In this document: one piece after another, positions 33,901 through 42,383 of the stretch
Layout: the number at the start of each line of letters is the position of its first letter
Numbering within the stretch: the stretch's first letter is position 1
NCBI GenBank assembly: GCA_905214725.1
Contig: CAJMNH010000007.1
Location: forward strand, 1 to 64,000
Direction of reading: 5' to 3'
DNA: 64,000 bases
Source of the DNA: an uncultured bacterium
GTDB lineage: Bacteria > Bacteroidota > Bacteroidia > Bacteroidales > Rikenellaceae
Notes under the pieces: model-generated
Database searches by the model: none
Told to the model about the DNA's origin: nothing
What the model saw: the letters and a program-made list of their open reading frames with translations, nothing else
Position numbers and translations under genes: made by a program

Positions 33901-33950
33901 CGAATGGAAAACGGGATAGCCGAAGCTATCCCGTTTTCCATTCGATTTTT
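33901..33950. terminator. Long perfect inverted repeat, terminator
   Basis: Twenty-base arms beginning CGAATGGAAA and ending TTTCCATTCG flank a CGAA loop, with ATTTTT after the right arm. It separates the convergent kinase and PepSY-like genes. The T-run favours termination of the plus strand. Confidence 0.85.
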
Positions 33951-33961
33951 ACCGGTACCGA

Positions 33962-34402
33962 TCAATCGTCGATGTCGATCAGATTGAATTTCAGATCGAA
34001 GGTCAACTCCAACCCATTGGCGAGCTTGACCTCGTAATCCCGCTTGCCGCGGTCGATCTGAACGACGGCCGCATCGGGATAGTGCTGAGATACATATTGG
34101 GAGATTTGCTGAGGAATAATGGCGGCGGGAACCGTCGAATACTTGCAGTCGACCTCCTTCCAGTCGCCGTTTTTCAGGAACTCGATCTTGGAGCTGCTGG
34201 TAAAGATCACCTCGTACGTCGTGTCGAAGAGTTCGCGCTCGACCTTGGCGAAGGAGACCTTCTCGTTGGGGAAATGTTGCTGGATAAACTGCTGGGCCTT
34301 CTGAGGCAATTCGCTGACCGCGATCGGACGGTCGTTGTCGGCCTTGACCGTAAAGATACCGAAGGTAAGCGCTGCGGCTGCGAGAATCAGGAACTTTTTC
34401 AT
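33962..34402 (-). CDS. PepSY-like (DUF2874) periplasmic protein
   Basis: The 146-residue protein has a signal peptide (MKKFLILAAAALTFGIFTVKA) and two repeats of the PepSY-like type: LPQKAQQFIQQHFPNEKVSFAKVE and IPQQISQYVSQHYPDAAVVQID. Each is followed by a YEV strand, and the pattern ends ELTFDLKFNLIDID. It is predicted to be periplasmic. Such proteins often accompany two-component systems in Bacteroidetes; here it follows the kinase and regulator genes on the same strand with a 130-base gap. It may be a regulated target or modulator of that kinase. The molecular role is unknown. Confidence 0.88.
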   Translation of the reverse strand: MKKFLILAAAALTFGIFTVKADNDRPIAVSELPQKAQQFIQQHFPNEKVSFAKVERELFDTTYEVIFTSSSKIEFLKNGDWKEVDCKYSTVPAAIIPQQISQYVSQHYPDAAVVQIDRGKRDYEVKLANGLELTFDLKFNLIDIDD

Positions 34403-34533
34403 ACTGTTTCAATTTTTATAGGTTAAACGTTGAATTCCATCCTTTGTTTGAGGATACAAAGTTCATACGCGATTTTGAAACGGATTTGAAAAATCACCCG
34501 ATCCGATCGAAAAATCCCCGTTTTTTCGAAGAA

Positions 34534-35802
34534 TTACGGCCAAGTAACCGAAAAACAGTGTCTGCCTCCATCGAAACGGTAGCCGATCCGCAGTCCGTAA
34601 TACCGCCCGACGGCGCTGACCAAGGCAAGGCCCAGTCCGGTGGACCCCTCTTTGCGGGCTCCCTGATAAAACCGTTCGAAGACGCGGTTCCCGTCGAGCG
34701 GCGCCGCGCCGTCGTTGGAAACCGTCAGCGTGCGGCCGACCAAAGCCACCGCGATCGTACCGGCGGCGGTATGGACATAGGCGTTTTTCAGCAAATTGGC
34801 GACCAGCGTCGACGCCAGCGATTCGTTCATGCGCACGACGAACGGTCCGGCGGCATTCACCTCACAGACGACGCCCCGTCCCGCATAGATTTCGTCATAG
34901 AGAGCGACCTGCTCGCGGACGAGCGCGACGATATCGACCTCCGTGCTTTCGGGGAACTGGCCGTTGTCGATTTTGGTAAGCAGCAGCAGGGTCTTGTTGA
35001 GACGTACGATCTGGCGCAACGTCCGCTGCATTTTGAGCAACTCCTCCGTCTGCGCCTCGCTGGGTTCGGTATTGTCGAGCAGCCATTCGAGTCGGTTTCC
35101 CAACACGGCCAGCGGCGTCTGCAACTCATGCGAAGCATTGCCGACAAACTGTTTCTGCCGGTCGAAAAGCTCTTCGGATCGGTCGACGGCCTGCTGTGCC
35201 GCCGCACTCAGCCGCCGGAACTCCGAAATCCGCGTATCGCAGGGAACGGGCGTGGCGCTGCGGCCGGGCGTATATTCGTCGAGCCAGCGCAACAGCGCGT
35301 ACAGCGGGCGCATGCTGCGTTGGAAAACCCACACGGTCAAGCCGATGGTCGTCAGCAGCAACAGCAAATAGAGGATAACGATCCAATAGAGAATCGCCGT
35401 CAGAAGATCGTCCTTTTCGAAGGTGGGCGTAGCGACCTTCAATTCAAAATAGTTGCCGTCGGCATCCTGAAAAATCGTCGTCAGCACGCGGGCGGGTTCG
35501 GTCTCTTCTTTTTCGGGAATATAGACCTCGGCATCGTAGTAGTCGATATGCGGACGCACGGCAGCCTCGGCCGCGTCGATGGGAACGATCGAATAGCTGT
35601 TGTTCGAACCGCTGTTCGGATCGGGCAGTTCGCGCCCCGCAAGCATCCGCTTGACGATCAGCTCCGAATAATCCTCCAGCGCGTCGTCGGCTTCGTCGTT
35701 GATCTCGTCGACCATCGTAAAATAGAACAACAGTCCCCAAAGCGCCATCAGCGGCAACAGGGCGAGCGACAGGCGCAGAGCGATCCGGTAGATGAGTTTC
35801 AT
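34534..35802 (-). CDS. Membrane sensor histidine kinase
   Basis: The 422-residue protein has two membrane helices (about 8-30 and 132-160) bounding a ~100-residue periplasmic sensor. A HAMP-like linker follows, then HisKA with FVGNASHELQTPLAVLGNRL (His about 225) and a compact HATPase with LLKNAYVHT (N box) and GSTGLGLAL. It pairs with the OmpR-type regulator 13 bases upstream. The organisation is that of metal- or envelope-stress-type systems, but the signal is not predictable. Confidence 0.92.
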   Translation of the reverse strand: MKLIYRIALRLSLALLPLMALWGLLFYFTMVDEINDEADDALEDYSELIVKRMLAGRELPDPNSGSNNSYSIVPIDAAEAAVRPHIDYYDAEVYIPEKEETEPARVLTTIFQDADGNYFELKVATPTFEKDDLLTAILYWIVILYLLLLLTTIGLTVWVFQRSMRPLYALLRWLDEYTPGRSATPVPCDTRISEFRRLSAAAQQAVDRSEELFDRQKQFVGNASHELQTPLAVLGNRLEWLLDNTEPSEAQTEELLKMQRTLRQIVRLNKTLLLLTKIDNGQFPESTEVDIVALVREQVALYDEIYAGRGVVCEVNAAGPFVVRMNESLASTLVANLLKNAYVHTAAGTIAVALVGRTLTVSNDGAAPLDGNRVFERFYQGARKEGSTGLGLALVSAVGRYYGLRIGYRFDGGRHCFSVTWP

Positions 35803-35815
35803 AGGGCGATGCAGG

Positions 35816-36502
35816 TTATTCGGGTTGCGGCGGCGTGAGTTTGTAGCCGAATCCGTATACGGACTTTATTTCGATGGTCGCACCGGCTTCGGCGAGTTTG
35901 CGCCGCAGGTTCTTCATCTGGGCATAGACAAAATGGAAATTGTCCGCATCGTCGGCATGATCGCCCCAGACGGCTTCGGCCAATACGGTCTTGTCGACCA
36001 GATGGTTCGGCCGCTGCATGAAATAGAGCAGAACGTCGAACTCCTTTTTCAGCAGGGCGAGTTCCCGTCCCTCCACCAGCACGCGCCGGCCCTCCGGTTC
36101 GAGCGAGACGTTGCCCAGCGTGAGCGCCAGATCGCCGCCGCTGCGACCGCGCCGCAGTACGCTGCGGATGCGCGCCAGCAGTTCCGCCGTATGGAACGGT
36201 TTGGGAAGGTAGTCGTCAGCGCCCTGTTCGAGTCCCTGCACCTTGTCTTCGAGCGAGTTGCGCGCAGAAATAATGATGACGTTCTCGCGCTTGCGCAGTT
36301 CCTTGATATGTTCGAGCAGCCGTAACCCGTTGCCGTCGGGCAGCATGATATCGAGCAGGATGCAGTCATAGCTGTACCCCGCGATTTTGGCGTCGGCTTC
36401 GGCGTAGGTCGCCGCCGTCTCGACCACGTAGCGCTCCTGCACGAGGGCGCGGTGCATGATCTCGCGCAGCGACGGCTCGTCTTCCACGATCAGAATCTTC
36501 AT
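35816..36502 (-). CDS. OmpR-family response regulator
   Basis: The 228-residue protein has a receiver (1-118) with LIVEDEP, CILLDIMLPDGNGL (phospho-acceptor about 52) and PKPFH. A winged-helix DNA-binding domain follows (about 130-225) with LALLKKEFDVLLYFM, VDKTVLAEAVWGD and IKSVYGFGYKL. It is first in a regulator-kinase-PepSY operon and probably activates the PepSY-like gene and targets elsewhere. A TAATTTTA -7-like box lies about 12 bases upstream of the start. Confidence 0.94.
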   Translation of the reverse strand: MKILIVEDEPSLREIMHRALVQERYVVETAATYAEADAKIAGYSYDCILLDIMLPDGNGLRLLEHIKELRKRENVIIISARNSLEDKVQGLEQGADDYLPKPFHTAELLARIRSVLRRGRSGGDLALTLGNVSLEPEGRRVLVEGRELALLKKEFDVLLYFMQRPNHLVDKTVLAEAVWGDHADDADNFHFVYAQMKNLRRKLAEAGATIEIKSVYGFGYKLTPPQPE

Positions 36503-36938
36503 GCGGTAAAATTACGAAGCAATTTTGAAATAAAATCAAAATAACCCTCTTCCGCCGCAAATTTTAACCCGCAACGAAGTTTTCCACCGGTAAACGGCAA
36601 ATCCGGTCTGTATTTTCGACAACGTTTCCGATCGAGAGAGTCGCCGCCGTACGACAGGCCGCTATCCTGCGGACGACGAGACAGCCAACGGAACGGTCGG
36701 CAAAGGCCCCGAAGTCGCGAAACATGGAAACACACAAAATAAGGAGGTCTTTCGACCTCCTTATTTTACACACAATGACAACCATACAATTGCGACACGT
36801 TCTCTTTACCGCCAGCGTGCACGCACGCTGAGAAAAACCGTATCGCCGATTTCCGCGCCGCCTGTCTCTCGCCGGCCGCAAACCGATTCAGTTCATCCGT
36901 TCGCGAGGCTTTTCACCTGCCCCGCGAACGAGACGAAG
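36503..36938. other. Intergenic region with terminators and regulator promoter
   Basis: No gene was found. The left end carries an A/T-rich promoter area for the OmpR-type gene. A strong hairpin lies at 36736-36767, and an imperfect GTTCGCG/CGCGAAC hairpin at 36898-36928 may terminate the fimbrial operon. The rest shows nothing recognisable. Confidence 0.5.
36736..36767. terminator. Strong 14-bp-stem hairpin
   Basis: AAAATAAGGAGGTC and GACCTCCTTATTTT flank a TTTC loop. It can end transcription in either direction and lies downstream of the fimbrial operon on the minus strand. It is flanked by CACACA on the left and ACACACA on the right. Confidence 0.8.
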
Positions 36939-39449
36939 CTAATTAGAGCTCATCTTCTTCTCCACTGCGCAGCGAACATTCGCGCCAATGCCGCGCGAAG
37001 CATCGCCGATCGAGTTGACGCGCGCCGCGCCGAAGACCAAGCCATAACCGGAGCTGCCGCTGTAAGCCCCCGCCGTCCAGTAGTAAGCGACAGTGCCAAC
37101 GGAACTGGGATTGAAGCTGTTGTATGGACGGTAACCGAAAGCCGGATAAAATGTCGTCCCATGGCTCGCATAGGTCGGATCCTGCTGGCTGTAGCAGTAG
37201 AAATTCCAGCCTCTGTCGAACGCCCCGGACGCATTTATATAGACGGTGCCGGACTCATTCGTACCCTCCGTGTGAAATCCCGACCATACATTCGAAGCAG
37301 GCATCGTAAAGCCTACCGGACTGGGGTCGTAAACCGTTTTGACGACAAGGTTGTCATTTGCAGTCGTTACCGAACTGACCGCGCTCCAAAGATTGTGATA
37401 GTTCGTCGAGCACCAGTTAAATCGACTTGTTCCGGCATAGAAGAATCCGTAAGGGTGCTGGATCGCATCTCCCAACGTAGCCGCACGGGACATCAGTTCA
37501 AACTCGAAATTACCGTAAATAGTCTTTTCGGCAGCGGCTCCGCTTGCTGTGACCCCGTTCGACGGCGGCATCGGATCTTTGCGGCCCCATTGCCAATACG
37601 GACTGTTATCCCCGATCGTCTCCGTGCCGGGATTTTGAACAATCTCGAAGATCTGGCTCAACGGGTTGTCCAAACCGGTCTGACTGATACGGACTTTCAC
37701 CTTGCGCAACGGGCCGTAGGTGATCGTTTTGCCCGTACACAAGCCGAGGTTGACCTTCATGAATTGATAGAGTATCCCATTGTGGTTCTTTACCTGTTCT
37801 GTCGCCGTCGTCGCTCCGGTAACGGCATCCACGAGCGGAGTCACCCAGATGTGCCAGCTCCAAAGTATCGTCTGCGAAGCGTCGCGCACCGCGATGACGG
37901 CATTTCCCTGCGCGACGGTCGAATGCGGCACCTCGAAAGTGATGGATCCCCTATCGCTGCTGTCATAGTCGACGTCGGCGATCAGTCCCGGAGAGTCCTC
38001 CCATACCAATATCGCATCGACAGGCGTCGTCTGGTCCTTTATCCACGGCCCTGAAATCGCCTGATCGTCATGGCGCAGAAATGGAGTCAGCGTCGTTCCC
38101 GTCACCGCAGGATTGTAGGCTTCCGCATTGGTCCCGTTATCTACGATCGCGTTGCCGTACACCAACGGCAGCTTGTAGTGCCCCGCAGCATTGACGATGT
38201 AGCAGTTGGCCGTATTTCGAACGCCCAACCGCATCGAAAGGTCTACGGGCGATCCTGCCGATCCTTCGACAGCCGTCTCCTTCAGCCGTTGATCCTCGGC
38301 GTTGTCCGAGCTTCCGGCCAGCGGAGCCACTTCAACCGCATATTGGCTCGCCGAGCTGCCGCCCGGTCCGCCCGTCTCGAACGAAGTCAGCCACTCGGGC
38401 TTATCGGTCGTCCACGTCCCACCGTCGTCGGTCGAAAACTCGGCGATCCACGCCACCGGTGTGCCGGTCGTCGTATGGCTCTCAACGCTGAAATTCTGCG
38501 TGCCCCCGTTATAATCGTAATCGGAAGGCCCCGTTACGACAAGAACTCCATTCGGCGTGAGGGTGATATGATAATCCACGTTTTTTCCGGGCTCCCATAC
38601 GTAACCGGAATTGAGGTTCACCTCGACGGTCGAATCGTCGTCTTTCGTGATAACGACCTTGGCATCGTCGTCCAGCGTCTGGGGAATCATCATCAGGTAA
38701 CCGTCGCCCTTCATCAGACCGGTGGACATGCTTGCCGTCGCCGTATAATAATTCTGACCGGCGTCGCAATTGATCGATGCGGAAAAATCGGTGTCCGTCT
38801 TCGCTCCGAGAGCGCTCCAAACGATGCCGCCGCCGTCGATCGACAACTGTCCGGAGACGGAGACGCCCGTGACGGCGATCCCCTTGATCTTGTCATTGTC
38901 TCCGGCGATCTGGAATCCGACGCAGGTCAGCGCGTGTTCGAACTGCAACGCCACGGGATTGGGGTTGGGACGGATGTTCTTTCTCGCTACGGCGACCATC
39001 AGGTCGGGTTGCAGAGTGACGTCCGTCGGCACGGTATAATCGAGCGTCGGCACGCCGGTCGTCGCCGAACTCCCGTTTACAACGATCCCGTTGTCGGCCG
39101 TTTCGTAAGGCGCATAAGCGAAGAAAGTATACCGGTCGCTCGCCAGATTTGCATTCCACTTCTCGGGCTGTCCGTCGTAATTCCAAACGCCCGAACCGCC
39201 CCGAATGAGCCGCCGGTTAAACATTTTGTCCAGCGGATCGCCGTCGGTCCAGTCATTCCCTCCCGTATAGGAACAGAAGACCCCGATGTCGGTCATCTGC
39301 GATTCGTCGCGAACCGGAGTTCCGCGCGTGATCGACTCGCTCGTAAAACATACGACTTCGGATGCACCGTATCCGACCTCTTGGATCGGATCTTTCGAAC
39401 AGCTTCCAAGAGTCAGTATAGCAGTCGCAAGTAAAAGAATACGTTTCAT
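36939..39449 (-). CDS. Large fimbrillin-family lipoprotein, tip/accessory type
   Basis: The 836-residue protein has a lipobox in ILTLGSCSKD (Cys17). Its first ~300 residues look like a fimbrillin N-terminal pair of domains (VVCFTSESITRGTPV, DRYTFFAYAPYE, LQFEHALTCVGFQI). A long middle part with Ser/Thr/Gly-rich strands follows. The last ~150 residues resemble the FISUMP-type domain (YDPSPVGFTMPAS, SVGTVAYYWTAGAYSG, GANVRCAVE). It is the last gene of the fimbrial operon and about twice the size of the major subunits, which fits a tip or accessory pilin. The arginine at SITRGT could be the maturation site. Domain boundaries are approximate. Confidence 0.8.
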   Translation of the reverse strand: MKRILLLATAILTLGSCSKDPIQEVGYGASEVVCFTSESITRGTPVRDESQMTDIGVFCSYTGGNDWTDGDPLDKMFNRRLIRGGSGVWNYDGQPEKWNANLASDRYTFFAYAPYETADNGIVVNGSSATTGVPTLDYTVPTDVTLQPDLMVAVARKNIRPNPNPVALQFEHALTCVGFQIAGDNDKIKGIAVTGVSVSGQLSIDGGGIVWSALGAKTDTDFSASINCDAGQNYYTATASMSTGLMKGDGYLMMIPQTLDDDAKVVITKDDDSTVEVNLNSGYVWEPGKNVDYHITLTPNGVLVVTGPSDYDYNGGTQNFSVESHTTTGTPVAWIAEFSTDDGGTWTTDKPEWLTSFETGGPGGSSASQYAVEVAPLAGSSDNAEDQRLKETAVEGSAGSPVDLSMRLGVRNTANCYIVNAAGHYKLPLVYGNAIVDNGTNAEAYNPAVTGTTLTPFLRHDDQAISGPWIKDQTTPVDAILVWEDSPGLIADVDYDSSDRGSITFEVPHSTVAQGNAVIAVRDASQTILWSWHIWVTPLVDAVTGATTATEQVKNHNGILYQFMKVNLGLCTGKTITYGPLRKVKVRISQTGLDNPLSQIFEIVQNPGTETIGDNSPYWQWGRKDPMPPSNGVTASGAAAEKTIYGNFEFELMSRAATLGDAIQHPYGFFYAGTSRFNWCSTNYHNLWSAVSSVTTANDNLVVKTVYDPSPVGFTMPASNVWSGFHTEGTNESGTVYINASGAFDRGWNFYCYSQQDPTYASHGTTFYPAFGYRPYNSFNPSSVGTVAYYWTAGAYSGSSGYGLVFGAARVNSIGDASRGIGANVRCAVEKKMSSN

Positions 39450-39477
39450 AGTGTCTTTTTTTAGTAATCTTGTGAGC

Positions 39478-39500
39478 TATGGGGGTAATCAGCCCCCATA
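39478..39500. repeat. Inverted repeat between tip gene and second fimbrillin
   Basis: TATGGGGGT and a GCCCCCATA arm flank TAATCA. The same element occurs at 40997-41019. It lacks a strong T-run and might act as an attenuator that lowers tip-gene expression relative to the subunit. Confidence 0.6.
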
Positions 39501-39552
39501 ACCCTATGTGCGCCTCATCGATCGAATGAAGCGGGATTGCAACCCGTGCGAA

Positions 39553-40809
39553 CTATTGAACCGCCGTTGCAGCCTGATCGTCCCATTCGGTCACCTTGAC
39601 CAAGAAGTTGATCGTTCCGTCCATGACGGGATCGCCCTTCTCTACGGGGTTACCGTCGGCTCCGATAATCGGGACGCCCGTATAGAATCCATCCTCGTCG
39701 TAATAGGAGTCGTCCACATAATACCCGTTGGTCGAGTCGGCCGTACCCAGACAGATATTGTAGGTATAACCTTTGCCCGGAACCCAGTTAACTTCCAACG
39801 GGAAACCGACGCGGACATAGAACGGTCTGTTGCCATAAGGCAAGCTGCCGCCCGTGATGCCGGAGTACATGGGATCTCCCCATTTATACGTTCCGTCTAT
39901 ATAGCCCGGATGATCCTCGGCGTATTTAGTCGCTTCCCGATAACCGATGTAATCACCATCGCCGTTTTTAATCCGGTAAAAGACTTCGATGTAGGCGCCG
40001 GTCGACAAACCGGCCGCCGTCTTATCCCATGCGCTTGTAGTCTGCGGCATCAGCATCTGGTGATAACTATGGTTTCCTGCATAGAACGGCACGGCCGTAT
40101 CTTCTGCCTCAGAGGAGCCCGCCGTCGTGAAGTTGGTCGCATAGTCTTTAAAATATTCATAGCTCGATTTGCCCGAAAGGTTCGACCAGCCCGATTCAAA
40201 ATTGTATTCGCCGGAATCTTTGACGTTCATGATGCCAATTTTCTGAACATTGACCTTCGTGCTGTAACCGGCAATAATGCCGAGATCCACCTTGGAAAGG
40301 ATGTGCTGGAACGTAAGGGGCAGGATGCCGCCGGTCGGTTTCGCTCCGGCAGTGGCTTTGGCGACCAATATATCCTTCTGAGCGGAAACGTCTTTCTGGA
40401 TGCCTACGCCGGCTTTGATCTCCGGTATGGCGGGGTCGGACGATACGACCATAGCGATATAGGTTCCACGCGGAGGATAAACCGCATAGAACGTCATCGG
40501 ATAACTGGACGAAGTGGTCGGCCATTTCGGCGGCGTTCCCGGCCATCCCCAACTGCCGCTGCTATAACGGTAGTTGGTACTGCCGTCAATACCGGAATAC
40601 CAATCGGTTGCGCCGTTGGCGATGGCATAGACCGAGAAACCGTCGGCGTCGTTTTCCAACGTCGAGAGATTTGCAATCGAGGCCCTTGAAGTGGCCGCCC
40701 CGAATTTGACCACGTCGGGATTCTGCGAATTGAACCCGTCCGTTTCGTTTTGCGTGCAACTCGCCATTACAAGGCCGATTGTTGCAACCATTAGAAAGAT
40801 TTTTTTCAT
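39553..40809 (-). CDS. FimA-like fimbrillin, copy 2
   Basis: The 418-residue lipoprotein precursor has Cys18 in the lipobox VMASCTQ. A conserved ATSRAS motif follows, with Arg42 as a likely protease maturation site, and then beta-rich fimbrillin domains (DGFSVYAIANGA, LPLTFQHILSKVDLGII, VRVGFPLEVNWVPGKGYTYNI). In type V pili, arginine-specific cleavage after export frees a strand that polymerises subunits; applying this here is inference. It is nearly identical at both ends to the neighbouring copy (41058-42317) and more divergent in the middle. It is likely a major or alternative shaft subunit. Confidence 0.88.
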   Translation of the reverse strand: MKKIFLMVATIGLVMASCTQNETDGFNSQNPDVVKFGAATSRASIANLSTLENDADGFSVYAIANGATDWYSGIDGSTNYRYSSGSWGWPGTPPKWPTTSSSYPMTFYAVYPPRGTYIAMVVSSDPAIPEIKAGVGIQKDVSAQKDILVAKATAGAKPTGGILPLTFQHILSKVDLGIIAGYSTKVNVQKIGIMNVKDSGEYNFESGWSNLSGKSSYEYFKDYATNFTTAGSSEAEDTAVPFYAGNHSYHQMLMPQTTSAWDKTAAGLSTGAYIEVFYRIKNGDGDYIGYREATKYAEDHPGYIDGTYKWGDPMYSGITGGSLPYGNRPFYVRVGFPLEVNWVPGKGYTYNICLGTADSTNGYYVDDSYYDEDGFYTGVPIIGADGNPVEKGDPVMDGTINFLVKVTEWDDQAATAVQ

Positions 40810-40854
40810 TGTTCTATAAAAATTATAAAGTTAAAATGCAATTCGTTCGCGGGA

Positions 40855-40961
40855 CCGACCCGCTGCTCGTAAAACACAGGCTTGCTTCGACCCGATCTTT
40901 CGGATCGAATCCTCCGAGCGTCAGTATAACAGTCGCAAGTAAGTCCAAAGAATACGTTTCA
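40855..40961 (-). pseudogene. Remnant of the 5' end of the large fimbrillin gene
   Basis: Starting from an ATG at 40961, the minus strand repeats the first bases of the gene at 39449 (ATGAAACGTATTCTTT) and then TACTTGCGACTG with one change. Related AAAGATC and TTTTACGAGC segments follow. An insertion after codon 5 breaks the frame, and similarity fades after ~100 bases. The upstream untranslated sequence, including the GGGGGTAATCAGCCCCC hairpin, is also repeated. It is a duplication scar, not a functional gene. Confidence 0.8.
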
Positions 40962-40996
40962 TAGCGTCTTTATTTTATTTAGTGAATCTTGTGAGC

Positions 40997-41019
40997 TATG
41001 GGGGTAATCAGCCCCCATA
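40997..41019. repeat. Second copy of the fimbrial inverted repeat
   Basis: This is an identical 23-base element to that at 39478-39500, in the same position relative to a fimbrillin stop and (remnant) tip-gene start. Confidence 0.7.
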
Positions 41020-41057
41020 ACCCTATGCGTGCCTCATCGATCCATGAAGCGGATTGA

Positions 41058-42317
41058 TTACTGAACCGCCGTTGCAGCCTGATCGTCCCATTCGGTCACC
41101 TTGACCAGGAAGTTGATCGTTCCGTCCATGATCGGATCGCCCGGTTTAACCGGTTTGTCATCGGGGCCGAGGATCTGAATGCCCGTATCCGTTCCATCCT
41201 TGTCATAATAGGTCTCGTCTACATAATACCCGTTGGTCGAACCGGCCGTTCCCAGACAGATATTGTAGGTGTAACCCTTGCCCGGAACCCACGTAATCTC
41301 CAGCGGAAAACCGACGCGGACATAGAGCGGATTGCTGCCGTAAGGATTGTTTCCGGTTGCGATACCGGTGTAAAGAGGCGACCCCCACGTATTCGATCCG
41401 TCCGTGTAGGATTCCGAATGATCCGAAAGAAAGTTGTTGGCATCCTCGTAACCGATGTAATCGCCGGAGGCATTTTTAATCCGGTAGATCACCTCGATGT
41501 AAGCGCCGTACGTCAAGCCGGATATCGTCTTATCCCATGCGCTTGTAGTCTGTGGCATCAGCATCAGATGATAACCGTGATTCCCTGTATAGAACGGTAC
41601 GGCGGTATCCTCCGAAGAGGTGCCGGTCGTCGTGAAATTAGCCGACGTATTCTTGAAATAGTCGAAAGTTCTCGGACCGGTGGGAGTAGACCATCCTTCG
41701 GCTACGAAGTCGTAGGTGCCGGTCATTTTGGCATTTACCACGCTGGCTTTCTGAATATTGACCGTAAAACCGTCGCCGGCAATGATTCCAAAATTCACCT
41801 TCGACAGGATGTGCTTGAACGTGAGAGGCAATATACCGCCGGCCGGTTTCGCCGTAGCCGTAGCCTTGGCCGCAAGAATGTCCCGTTGAAGGGAAGCGGC
41901 ACTCGGAATGGTAACCGTCCCCGTGAGCGGAGATGTAGCGGGATCCGTCGCCGTCACGGTCATTACGCCCGACGAACTCTGAGGATAGACCGCATAAAAC
42001 ACCATCGGATAATCGGCGGCAGAGGTCGGCCATTTCGCCGCCGTTCCCGCCCATCCCCAACTGCCGCTGCTATAACGGTAGTTGTTGTTGCCGTCGATAT
42101 TGGTATACCAAGCGCTTGCGCCCTGACTGATACCATATACCGTGAAACCGTCGGAATCGCCCTCCAGCGTCGCCAGATTGGAGATCGACGCCCTCGACGT
42201 GGCCGCCGAGAATTTAATCGCGTCGGGATTCTGCGAATTGAACCCGTCCGTTTCGTTTTGCGTGCAACTCGCCATCAGAAGGCCGGTTGCCGCGAACAGC
42301 AGAAAAAGATTTTTCAT
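41058..42317 (-). CDS. FimA-like fimbrillin, copy 1
   Basis: The 419-residue lipoprotein precursor (Cys18 in LLMASCTQ, Arg42 in ATSRAS) has the same layout as the copy at 39553. The two share NETDGFNSQNP at the mature N-terminus and NFLVKVTEWDDQAATAVQ at the C-terminus, but differ at many positions in the centre (for example the strands around residues 110-230). It follows the DUF5119 gene by 66 bases, close to the promoter-proximal end of the operon, so it is probably the more abundant subunit. Confidence 0.88.
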   Translation of the reverse strand: MKNLFLLFAATGLLMASCTQNETDGFNSQNPDAIKFSAATSRASISNLATLEGDSDGFTVYGISQGASAWYTNIDGNNNYRYSSGSWGWAGTAAKWPTSAADYPMVFYAVYPQSSSGVMTVTATDPATSPLTGTVTIPSAASLQRDILAAKATATAKPAGGILPLTFKHILSKVNFGIIAGDGFTVNIQKASVVNAKMTGTYDFVAEGWSTPTGPRTFDYFKNTSANFTTTGTSSEDTAVPFYTGNHGYHLMLMPQTTSAWDKTISGLTYGAYIEVIYRIKNASGDYIGYEDANNFLSDHSESYTDGSNTWGSPLYTGIATGNNPYGSNPLYVRVGFPLEITWVPGKGYTYNICLGTAGSTNGYYVDETYYDKDGTDTGIQILGPDDKPVKPGDPIMDGTINFLVKVTEWDDQAATAVQ

Positions 42318-42383
42318 TGTTTGTGAAATTAAAAAGTTAAAAAACTAAGTGATAAAATGTATATATTTGATTATGGGGGTGGG

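Noticed and set aside
36564..36881. Minus-strand 105-codon open frame between the regulator and fimbrial genes
   Set aside because: It runs through the strong 14-bp-stem terminator and has a Cys/Arg-rich sequence unlike a real protein.
39478..41019. The paired hairpins and tandem fimbrillins as an invertible DNA switch
   Set aside because: The repeated elements are in direct orientation and no recombinase gene is nearby. Duplication explains them.
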